Assembly: GCA_030639555.1 (NCBI GenBank)
Contig: DAOWCM010000156.1
Span: 1-5,310 of the forward strand
Length of the DNA stretch: 5,310 nt
Direction: 5' to 3'
Source: Candidatus Eiseniibacteriota bacterium
GTDB taxonomy: Bacteria; Joyebacterota; Joyebacteria; Joyebacterales; Joyebacteraceae
The translations under genes and the position numbers were made by a program. The notes beneath the pieces were generated by a model. That model ran no database searches and was not told the DNA's origin. It saw only the letters and a program-made list of their open reading frames with translations. Positions 1 to 5,303 of this stretch are shown in pieces; within the stretch, counting starts at the first letter, position 1, and every line of letters starts with the position of its first letter.

Positions 1-1384
1 CGCGGTCCGAGAGCGTGGACCCGTCCGGGAGGGTCGCCATCGCGCCGACGACACCCTCGTGTGGTCCGAAGTCATGCGAGGCGGGGTCGCCGAAGGCCGG
101 GTTGGCCGTGAAGAGCCCGTCGGGAGTGATGATGCCGAGTTCCCTTGGGAAGACGGCCCACTCGGTGGTCCAGTCGATTGGTCCCTCGGCACCGATCACT
201 CTCGATTCGAACTGTATCTCCTGGCCGGGGGCCAGGACCGGTCTCTTCGGGTTGATCTGGAGCCTGAGCGCGGGACCCGAGTGCCTCACCACCACGCGCG
301 CCGCATCGCTCGCCACTCCCTCGTTGGTTTCGACCGACGCAGTCACAGCGCCGATCCAGCCGCCGTCGGCCGGGGGCTCCGGCATTTCGTAGGCAGCCGT
401 AAACAGCCCGTCCGCGCCGATCGAGCCGAGCCACACCGGTCGGAAGGACCACTCTATGGGAACGTCAAGCGGCTCGCCGTCGGGTCCGATGGCGATGGCC
501 TCGAACTGCACGTCGCCGCCCAGCATTACCGCCGCTTCACGGGGCCTGATCCTGACCCTCACTCCCGCTGGCCCGGCCCGCCGTACCTCCACGCGCGCGA
601 ACCCGCGTGCGGGCCCGCCGCTCGTGGCCACCGTCGCTACGATCCTCCCGACGCCTTCGTCGGGACCGGCGGTGAAGCGCCCATCGGGGCCGATGACACC
701 GAGCCGCCTGGGCATCACCGACCACTCGACGTCGGCGTCGAGCGGGTTGCCCGACTCATCGATCACGACCGCTGTGAACTGGAATTCCTCTCCGGGGCTG
801 ACAACTGCGCTCACCGGCACGACATTCACTCTGACGCCCGGTCCCGGCGGTGTGCCCACGACCAGTGATGCGTCGCCGACACCCCTGCGCTCGCCCGCGA
901 TCGCTCGCACCGCAATGCGTCCCGCCCCCTCGTCGCTCCCCGCCGCGAAAAGCCCCGTGCCGTCTACGGAGCCGAGCCGCTCAGGTATCACCACCCATCG
1001 CAGCTCCGCGTCCACCGGGTCGCCCGTCAACGGGTCCCTGACGGTCGCGTCGAACTGCTCGTGACCACCGGCCTCCACGACAGCGCTCGACGGTTCGATC
1101 GTCACCACGAGTCTCGCCGGAGGTTGGGAGCTGACCACAACTACGGAGTGCCCCGCGCCCGTCGCCTCTCCGTACATCGCCAGCGCACGGACGATCGCAC
1201 GGCCGGGCTCGCCGCCCGCGATGAACCGTCCGTCGCTTCCTATCGCACCCACCCGGGGCGGGATCACAGACCACACGACGTCGGCCGCCACGGGTTCCCC
1301 TTCGCTGTCGTACACGCTCGCCACGAACGCGACCTCGCCGCCCGGGAGGGCGTGCGCTCTCGTCGGAGACACGCGGACCGTGAG
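1..1384 (-). repeat. Five tandem Ig-like protein repeats, about 275 bp period
   Basis: The repeats are seen at protein level. Approximate unit positions in transcription order are 1384-1130, 1114-857, 835-581, 565-284 and 268 to the left edge. Spacing between the conserved Trp codons is 92, 91, 91 and 97 residues. Shared elements are a [PA]-G-G/G-E/G-Q turn near each start, Q-F or V-A-F on an early strand, the Trp-Pro-Gly-Phe signature in the middle, and a closing hydrophobic strand such as ARVVV. Units 3 and 4 are alike, but unit 4 carries an insertion of several residues after its Phe. The units have diverged, so this is an old duplication and not a recent DNA-level tandem repeat. Confidence 0.85.
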
Positions 1385-1507
1385 TTCGTCGGTCGCGAGC
1401 GCCCCGGACGCGAGCGCCAGCGTGGCAAGGACCGCAAGCACGGCGACCGCTCCGCTCCGCGCGTTGGTGGTTCTCTGTGACTCCGATGTCAGTCGTTTTG
1501 TCAACAT
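1..1507 (-). CDS. Exported protein of tandem bacterial Ig-like repeats (C-terminus beyond left edge)
   Basis: An open frame of 502 codons runs from ATG at 1507 off the left edge with no stop, so the C-terminus is missing. Residues 1-17 are polar and basic, 18-38 form a hydrophobic run, and an A-L-A motif at 36-38 fits signal peptidase I cleavage, so the protein is exported. The rest is five Ig-like repeats of about 91 residues (roughly 42-126, 132-217, 225-309, 315-408, 414 onward). Each carries the signature W-x-x-x-P-x-x-[LV]-G-x-[IV]-x-x-x-G-x-F, with Trp at 79, 171, 262, 353 and 450. The pattern resembles Big_2/invasin-type Ig domains, usually surface or periplasmic spacers or adhesion stalks. 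No catalytic or cell-wall-binding domain is visible in this part. A strong Shine-Dalgarno sequence fixes the start. The 31-base gap after the anti-sigma-like gene, with no evident promoter, suggests co-transcription with the sigma operon. Function is unknown; adhesin, matrix or envelope structural protein are possible. Confidence 0.9.
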   Translation of the reverse strand, partial: MLTKRLTSESQRTTNARSGAVAVLAVLATLALASGALATDELTVRVSPTRAHALPGGEVAFVASVYDSEGEPVAADVVWSVIPPRVGAIGSDGRFIAGGEPGRAIVRALAMYGEATGAGHSVVVVSSQPPARLVVTIEPSSAVVEAGGHEQFDATVRDPLTGDPVDAELRWVVIPERLGSVDGTGLFAAGSDEGAGRIAVRAIAGERRGVGDASLVVGTPPGPGVRVNVVPVSAVVSPGEEFQFTAVVIDESGNPLDADVEWSVMPRRLGVIGPDGRFTAGPDEGVGRIVATVATSGGPARGFARVEVRRAGPAGVRVRIRPREAAVMLGGDVQFEAIAIGPDGEPLDVPIEWSFRPVWLGSIGADGLFTAAYEMPEPPADGGWIGAVTASVETNEGVASDAARVVVRHSGPALRLQINPKRPVLAPGQEIQFESRVIGAEGPIDWTTEWAVFPRELGIITPDGLFTANPAFGDPASHDFGPHEGVVGAMATLPDGSTLSDR

Positions 1508-1512
1508 GTCCC

Positions 1513-1520
1513 TCACCTCC
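1513..1520 (-). promoter_or_regulatory. Strong ribosome binding site of the Ig-repeat gene
   Basis: On the minus strand GGAGGTGA ends five bases before ATG at 1507. It is a near-complete match to the 16S anti-Shine-Dalgarno sequence. It decides the start: translation from here places a well-formed signal peptide at the N-terminus. A longer open frame in another phase covers the same DNA but gives a low-complexity Arg-rich protein. Confidence 0.85.
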
Positions 1521-1538
1521 AGGAGACATACAGCCCCG

Positions 1539-2156
1539 CTAGACCTTCTCATCCAGGGGCCGCCGGTCGCCGTTCAGCGTATAGAAGAGCCACGACACGT
1601 CCCTGAGCTTCCTACCCGACCCGTCCTGTATCTCGATCGTGATGATGTGCTCGCCCTCCTCGAACTTCTCCGTTGGGGAGTACATCACGTAGCTTCCGGT
1701 TACCTCCGCCAGTCCCGTCACGTCCACCTCATCGACGTAGAGCCGGACGATGCCCTGCTCGACCGGCGGGTATATCGCCGCGACTATCTCGACGTCGTCA
1801 GCACCGACGACCGAATTGTCCGCGGGTGTCACTGGATCTATGTTCGCCTGCGCGATGCTCACGCCGGGTGCGACCGGTACCGGGACAGGCCCGCCACGGT
1901 CGATGTTCACGACGATGAGCACGAGCGCCACGACACACGCACCGGCCACCGCCCACGCGAGCGGCGGTGAGCGGAGGCGGTCCGCCCAGCTGGAGCCGGC
2001 GGATGCCGCGCGCACCCTCGCCTGCAGCCGCTCGGTGTGGAAGGAAGGCAGCTCGACGGGGCGAAGCTCCTGGAGAAACTGTTCGACCTTCTCCTCGGAG
2101 GGTTTGCCTCCGGGCGGGCGGCTCATCTCGTTTCGGTTCTTCTTGTCATCAGTCAT
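1539..2156 (-). CDS. Putative membrane-bound anti-sigma factor with periplasmic Ig-like domain
   Basis: This is a 205-residue protein next to and downstream of an ECF sigma gene, the classic anti-sigma position. Residues 1-63 are charged and probably cytoplasmic. Residues 20-51 include an amphipathic stretch (EEKVEQFLQELRP, then FHTERLQARVRA), the likely sigma-binding part. Residues 64-85 form one transmembrane helix preceded by Arg60 and Arg62, which predicts N-in topology. A Pro/Val linker follows, and residues 105-194 form a beta-rich Ig-like domain. The zinc motif of ZAS anti-sigma factors (H-x3-C-x2-C) is absent; the only Cys, C74, lies in the membrane helix. The Ig-like domain matches one in the outer-membrane protein encoded upstream. 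The frame is open to a GTG at 2189, but ATG at 2156 has AAGGA eight bases upstream and is preferred. Membrane topology and gene order support the call; sigma binding itself is inferred. It could instead be an envelope protein of other function. Confidence 0.75.
   Translation of the reverse strand: MTDDKKNRNEMSRPPGGKPSEEKVEQFLQELRPVELPSFHTERLQARVRAASAGSSWADRLRSPPLAWAVAGACVVALVLIVVNIDRGGPVPVPVAPGVSIAQANIDPVTPADNSVVGADDVEIVAAIYPPVEQGIVRLYVDEVDVTGLAEVTGSYVMYSPTEKFEEGEHIITIEIQDGSGRKLRDVSWLFYTLNGDRRPLDEKV
1575..1844 (-). other. Ig-like module of the anti-sigma-like protein (shared with the barrel protein)
   Basis: Residues 105-194 of the anti-sigma-like protein align with residues 196-281 of the outer-membrane protein. 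Core landmarks are D142, D145-V146-T147, L149, E151, T153, S160-P161, G168, H170 and S188-W189-x-F191. The counterparts are D231, D234-V235-T236, L238, E240, T242, S249-P250, G257, H259 and S275-W276-x-F278. From the first D to the H the alignment needs no gap and has 12 identities in 29 positions. The pattern resembles generic bacterial extracytoplasmic Ig-like domains with a D-[GE]-x-D-V-T turn. Confidence 0.7.
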
Positions 2157-2164
2157 TTGCTGTG

Positions 2165-2169
2165 TCCTT
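2165..2169 (-). promoter_or_regulatory. Ribosome binding site deciding the anti-sigma start
   Basis: Minus-strand AAGGA lies eight bases before ATG at 2156. The alternative in-frame GTG at 2189, 11 codons upstream, has no purine-rich motif at proper spacing, only GGAG about 18 bases away inside the end of the sigma gene. The ATG at 2126 has no good motif either. Confidence 0.6.
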
Positions 2170-2195
2170 GCAGTGGCGCTCCCGTGCACGCCGGG

Positions 2196-2705
2196 TCAGA
2201 TCTTGTCTCCGAGCAGGTCGGCGAGAAGTGCCTTCCCGCGCGAGATCCTCGACTTGACCGTGCCCATGGAACAACCGGCCGCCGTCGAGATCTCCTCGTA
2301 GCTCATCTCATCTATGTACCGGAGTGTTATCGCCTCGCGGAACGCGGTGGGAAGCTGAGCTATCGCCTGGCGGACCACCTGCGCGCGTTCCTCCTCGAGC
2401 ACCGTGTGTTCAGCCGTGCGGGTCTCGGAAGAGGGCAAGGGGTCCTTCTCCTGGTGCTCCCTCCAGAGCTCCGCTCGCCGCGCGTTCTTCCTGTACCTCT
2501 TCTTGAGGACGTTCAGGGCTATGCGATAGAGCCAGGTGAACGGGTCCGCCTCACCGCGGAAGCGCGGGTAGGCCTTCATGGCCCTGATGAACGCTTCCTC
2601 GGTCAGATCGAGCGCGTCGTGATAGTCTCCGGTCAGTCCGTACATGACGTTGAACAACCTCTTGTCGTAACGGGCAACCACCTCTTCGAAGTCCAGCCTC
2701 GCCAT
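2196..2705 (-). CDS. ECF-family RNA polymerase sigma factor (sigma-70 group 4)
   Basis: This 169-residue protein has the length and two-domain build of ECF sigma factors. Residues 7-76 are region 2: the core-binding helix around Y13-G26 (YDKRLFNVMYGLTGD), the D-A-x-D-L-T-E-E-A-F segment at 30-39, and the region for -10 recognition ending in FTWLYRIALNVLKKRYRK (56-73). An acidic linker spans 77-102. Residues 103-165 are region 4, with LPTAFREAITLRYIDEMSYEEI (118-139) and the helix-turn-helix SYEEISTAAGCSMGTVKSRISRGKALL (135-161) that reads the -35 element. It directs RNA polymerase to a small regulon, usually for envelope or extracytoplasmic stress, under control of the membrane protein encoded 39 bases downstream. 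Start ATG at 2705 has GGAGGGGG upstream. A candidate ECF promoter in the 60-base gap before it suggests autoregulation. The broad RpoE/SigW-like type is clear; the exact ECF group cannot be named from sequence alone. Confidence 0.96.
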   Translation of the reverse strand: MARLDFEEVVARYDKRLFNVMYGLTGDYHDALDLTEEAFIRAMKAYPRFRGEADPFTWLYRIALNVLKKRYRKNARRAELWREHQEKDPLPSSETRTAEHTVLEEERAQVVRQAIAQLPTAFREAITLRYIDEMSYEEISTAAGCSMGTVKSRISRGKALLADLLGDKI

Positions 2706-2708
2706 CGA

Positions 2709-2716
2709 CCCCCTCC
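2709..2716 (-). promoter_or_regulatory. Ribosome binding site of the sigma gene
   Basis: Minus-strand GGAGGGGG, with its GGAG core seven bases before ATG at 2705, supports that start. It would sit near the 5' end of a leader of about 23 bases if the candidate ECF promoter just upstream is used. Confidence 0.7.
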
Positions 2717-2734
2717 GATTGCCTCACTCATACA

Positions 2735-2765
2735 TTAGAGGCCCCGCACACCACCCATGTTCCCG
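2735..2765 (-). promoter_or_regulatory. Candidate ECF-sigma promoter for the sigma/anti-sigma/Ig operon
   Basis: Read on the minus strand, GGAACAT (2763-2757) is followed by 17 bases and TCTAA (2739-2735). GGAAC with an A-rich -10 resembles known ECF promoters such as the E. coli sigma-E type (GGAACTT and TCTGA/TCAAA, spacing 15-16). The extended blocks CGGGAACAT and CCTCTAA recur with exactly the same spacing on the plus strand at 5231-5261, while the 15 bases between them are not conserved, as expected for a promoter. It begins right after the stop codon of the barrel gene and would start transcription near 2728. Autoregulation by the sigma factor encoded here is the natural reading. Confidence 0.72.
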
Positions 2766-5063
2766 TCAGAACGTATGCCCGACGTCCAGCGTTACCACGT
2801 GCTCAGTGTAAGATCGAGACGGGTCCGCCCGGTCCTGCCGGTCGATCAGCCAGTACTCTACCTCGAGGTCCACAGGTCCGAAATCCCACCGCGTCTCGAA
2901 CGTGTAGTGTGAACGGGTGTAATCCGTCTCGGCCCCCGACCCCGCGGTCCATCTTGCGGCCACCCGCGCCGTCCACCTCTTCTGGATGATCTCGTGCTTG
3001 ATGTCGCCTGACGCCGACCAGGTGTCCGTTTCGTCGGGAGAGCGCACGCCCGACCACGATACGTTTCCCAAGATGTGCGTCCGACCACGCCGCCACGTTC
3101 CCCCGAGTGCGCCGTAGGCGTACGTGTAATCGTATGTGACGCGGGGACTCCTGTCATATCGTCCGACCACGTACGTTCGGGCGGTGCCTTCGTTCACCGG
3201 CCAGGTGAGCTCAGCGCGCGAGTAGACCTTGAGCTCGTACTCGTTCTCTGCGAGATACGATCGGGAGTCGAACGAGCGTCCGGTGCGGACCCACCCCGAC
3301 GAGCTGAACATCTCGTTCGGGCGGTATGAGTAGTCGAGTGCGAGCGTGTGCTCGCCGGGCTCGTACTCGTAGGTCCCGGCCGAATAGTAGTCCGGCTCAC
3401 TGGAAACATACTCCAGCGAGACGCGGTTCCGCCAGTCCCGTTCGAGCTCCAGCTTCGCACGAAATGCGGTGCCTCTGCCCTGAATCTCGCCCACGGCATC
3501 GGAACGCGCCAGCTCGAGCTCTGCGTTCAGACCGCCGCTGGACGTGCGCAGCAGTCCGGCGACGACGTTGTTCCGGAGCGGCTCCGTAATCTGCTGCTCA
3601 GCGGTCACTGACCCCTCGCGGTCGAAGACGGACAAGTAGATCACCGAGGCGCTCAGGCGCTCGCTCCAGTCGAAGCTCTGCTTGCCGCCGGCGGCGAAGC
3701 GCGAGTAGATCCCGAACCCGGCCAGCGTGTCCGCCTCGCTCATCCGCATGCCGACCAGTTCGGTCGTGCTTCTGCCGGTGCTCGCGGACAGCCTCGCGCC
3801 CTGCCCTACGGCCCAGTTGAGAGTGGTCGGCGAGAGGGAAGGGAATACATACCCGGCCTCGACCTGCAGCTTCTCCGTGCCGCCGCTCACCAGCCAGTCG
3901 AGTTCGTCGCTGTAGACAGGGTCGTACCGCGCAGTGATGAGGAGGGTGCCCGGACCTCTGACGCCGGACACGTAGAAGTCGAAAGACGGGCGGAAGACCT
4001 CACCGTAGGGCAGGAATACGTCGACGGAGTCAATTGCGGGAGTCTCCGCCGCGACCATGACCCAGCCGGCCTCCATCCGGCCGGCGACCTGCCACGTGGT
4101 ATCAGATGCCGCCCAGGCGGCCTCGAGCTCCTTCCAGGTCGGGACGGTTCTCCGGGGACTCCCAGCGGAATCGCCGGGCAGGAGCCAGTCTTCGGGAGAC
4201 TCGCCACCGCTCGTCTTCTCGTGCACGAAGAACACCCAGGATGTCTCCACCGCACCGGTCACGGTCAGCGCCGAGAACGTCAACCTGTGTGGTCCGGTGC
4301 CGAGCGGCTCGACGGGCGAGAAGAGGAAGAGGTCAGAGGTGATCTCCGAGAGTTCCGTGACATCGGCGCCGTCGAGCAGCACGAGCGCGTCCCACGGCTC
4401 GTCCAGCGGCGGGTCGAAGAGCGCCGCGATCTGCGGCGTGTCCTCTGCTACGACCTCGCCGGGCAGCGGACTCAGAATCTCGACGGCTCGCGACGCCCAG
4501 CCCGGGTCCGCAACTCCTGGACTCGGTTCGGATTCCGTCACCGGTTCGGACTCCCGCCCCGGTATGGAGTCCCGCTCTCCTTCGACCGGCACGACCAGCA
4601 GCCCTCCCTCCGGCGCCCCGGGGGGCACCGTCACGGCAATCCCGTCCATGTCGACCACACGCAGATAGTACGAGAACGAAGGCGGCGTCACCAGGACACC
4701 CGGTATCTCGCCGAAGAGGACGTTACGTGACGGCATGAGGGGAATCGAGCGTAGCTCGCCGTCCGGCATCGCAACGACAACGTCGGCCGAAGCGATGCGC
4801 TCGGGAGATACGTCGCCCACAAGTACGGCCTCGATGCCGATGGGCTCCCCGGCGACGGCGCGAGGAGGAGGAGAGTGCCTGATGGTGAACGATTGTCCGC
4901 GCGCTGTCGCGACTGGCGCCAGCACAAGGGCGACACACAGAAGCACGGCGACATCAGCCGACCGCACCCGCGCGGGCGCTCTGTCGACGCGTCCGGACTG
5001 GATCTCGTGTCTTCCGGGGTGTGCCGTGTGTCCGCCGCATGGGACCAGTCGACGGGACTGCAT
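2766..5063 (-). CDS. Outer-membrane beta-barrel protein with two N-terminal Ig/Fn3-like domains
   Basis: This is a 765-residue protein. A hydrophobic export signal lies at about 34-54 (VAVLLCVALVLAPVATA) with probable cleavage near ARG-Q57. Residues 58-150 form an Fn3/Ig-like domain (start HSPPPRAVAGEP, end SYYLRVVDMDG). Residues 161-190 are an acidic, Pro-rich linker containing a repeated ESEP. Residues 196-281 are the Ig-like module also found in the anti-sigma-like protein. A second linker precedes a long run of alternating hydrophobic/polar strands rich in Tyr, Trp and Gly (about 325-765). The protein ends in TLDVGHTF, with a terminal Phe and alternating hydrophobics, the usual beta-signal read by the BAM complex. 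There is no TonB-dependent plug or OmpA peptidoglycan motif. Start ATG at 5063 has GAGGAG eight bases upstream but leaves about 33 residues before the signal; GTG at 4967 would give a normal signal peptide yet lacks a Shine-Dalgarno sequence. Substrate or role is unknown; a porin-like or secretion/anchor barrel is possible. Confidence 0.82.
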   Translation of the reverse strand: MQSRRLVPCGGHTAHPGRHEIQSGRVDRAPARVRSADVAVLLCVALVLAPVATARGQSFTIRHSPPPRAVAGEPIGIEAVLVGDVSPERIASADVVVAMPDGELRSIPLMPSRNVLFGEIPGVLVTPPSFSYYLRVVDMDGIAVTVPPGAPEGGLLVVPVEGERDSIPGRESEPVTESEPSPGVADPGWASRAVEILSPLPGEVVAEDTPQIAALFDPPLDEPWDALVLLDGADVTELSEITSDLFLFSPVEPLGTGPHRLTFSALTVTGAVETSWVFFVHEKTSGGESPEDWLLPGDSAGSPRRTVPTWKELEAAWAASDTTWQVAGRMEAGWVMVAAETPAIDSVDVFLPYGEVFRPSFDFYVSGVRGPGTLLITARYDPVYSDELDWLVSGGTEKLQVEAGYVFPSLSPTTLNWAVGQGARLSASTGRSTTELVGMRMSEADTLAGFGIYSRFAAGGKQSFDWSERLSASVIYLSVFDREGSVTAEQQITEPLRNNVVAGLLRTSSGGLNAELELARSDAVGEIQGRGTAFRAKLELERDWRNRVSLEYVSSEPDYYSAGTYEYEPGEHTLALDYSYRPNEMFSSSGWVRTGRSFDSRSYLAENEYELKVYSRAELTWPVNEGTARTYVVGRYDRSPRVTYDYTYAYGALGGTWRRGRTHILGNVSWSGVRSPDETDTWSASGDIKHEIIQKRWTARVAARWTAGSGAETDYTRSHYTFETRWDFGPVDLEVEYWLIDRQDRADPSRSYTEHVVTLDVGHTF
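4221..4478 (-). other. Ig-like module of the barrel protein (shared with the anti-sigma-like protein)
   Basis: Residues 196-281 sit between the acidic linker and the barrel, so the module should lie in the periplasm unless the chain is threaded outward. It carries the D231/D-V-T/L/E/T/S-P/G-x-H/S-W-x-F landmarks found at matching spacing in the periplasmic part of the anti-sigma-like protein. The S-W-x-F strand is two residues closer to the H here. Confidence 0.7.
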
Positions 5064-5071
5064 CCAATCAG

Positions 5072-5077
5072 CTCCTC
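5072..5077 (-). promoter_or_regulatory. Ribosome binding site of the barrel gene
   Basis: Minus-strand GAGGAG lies eight bases before ATG at 5063. It favours this start over GTG at 4967, which would give a shorter, more typical signal peptide but has only GC-rich sequence ahead of it. Confidence 0.7.
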
Positions 5078-5115
5078 GCAGGCTCAGGGTGGCGCGCGGT
5101 GCCTGGAACCCGGTG

Positions 5116-5144
5116 AGTCTACTCCAGCCGTCGCGCGCTGTCCA
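5116..5144 (-). promoter_or_regulatory. Candidate sigma-70-type promoter for the barrel gene
   Basis: On the minus strand TGGACA (5144-5139) and TAGACT (5121-5116) are separated by 17 bases. They match the TTGACA and TATAAT consensus at 5 of 6 and 4 of 6 positions with ideal spacing. Transcription would begin near 5109, giving a leader of about 46 bases that contains the ribosome binding site. It is unlike the ECF-type elements at 2735-2765 and 5231-5261, so the barrel gene may be under housekeeping control. No transcript evidence is available, and such matches also occur by chance. Confidence 0.45.
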
Positions 5145-5145
5145 T

Positions 5146-5171
5146 CCGGGTGCGCCGCAGCCCGGGTGCGC
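5146..5171. repeat. Short direct repeat next to the candidate barrel-gene promoter
   Basis: CCGGGTGCGC occurs exactly at 5146-5155 and again at 5162-5171, with starts 16 bases apart. It lies immediately upstream of the minus-strand -35 hexamer, where an activator could bind. In DNA this GC-rich a 10-base repeat may also be chance. Confidence 0.3.
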
Positions 5172-5230
5172 GGTAGCCGGCGTGCGTCCCTTCCGAGGCG
5201 CTCGGGTCTGGCGGCGCGCACTGGTATCTC

Positions 5231-5261
5231 CGGGAACATACTCGAGGCCGACGTCCTCTAA
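5231..5261 (+). promoter_or_regulatory. Candidate ECF-sigma promoter for a gene beyond the right edge
   Basis: Plus-strand GGAACAT (5233-5239), 17 bases, then TCTAA (5257-5261). The outer blocks CGGGAACAT and CCTCTAA are identical in sequence and distance to those upstream of the ECF sigma gene, 16 fixed positions in a 31-base span, with an unrelated spacer. Transcription would start near 5268 and head out of the window. The downstream gene is thus a predicted member of this sigma factor's regulon. Confidence 0.68.
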
Positions 5262-5303
5262 GCAAATGAGACGACGGGAAGACGCGTACTACTCAAGGAC
5301 AGC

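Noticed and set aside
59..868. Long plus-strand open frame (269 codons) and others at 456-1064 and 1221-1970
   Set aside because: They lie antisense to the Ig-repeat and anti-sigma genes, are Arg/Pro/His-rich with no domain or export pattern, and have no convincing ribosome binding site. They are GC-rich shadow frames.
981..1529. Minus-strand 182-codon frame overlapping the Ig-repeat gene start
   Set aside because: It gives a low-complexity Arg/Gly-rich product in a different phase. The overlapping frame has a perfect Shine-Dalgarno sequence, a signal peptide and regular Ig repeats.
2037..2738. Plus-strand 233-codon frame opposite the sigma gene
   Set aside because: It is antisense to an unmistakable ECF sigma factor, and the product shows no recognisable features.
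2706..2765. Possible terminator after the barrel gene
   Set aside because: No stable inverted repeat followed by a T-run could be found on the minus strand in this gap, so read-through into the sigma gene remains possible.
4524..4550. Short direct repeat CGGTTCGGA (4524-4532 and 4542-4550) inside the barrel gene
   Set aside because: It encodes the repeated Ser-Glu-Pro of the acidic linker and is explained by low-complexity coding sequence.
4057..4668. Plus-strand Ser-rich 203-codon frame opposite the barrel gene
   Set aside because: The Ser/Pro/Thr bias is what the antisense of a GC-rich Glu/Val/Gly-rich gene produces. There is no start signal.
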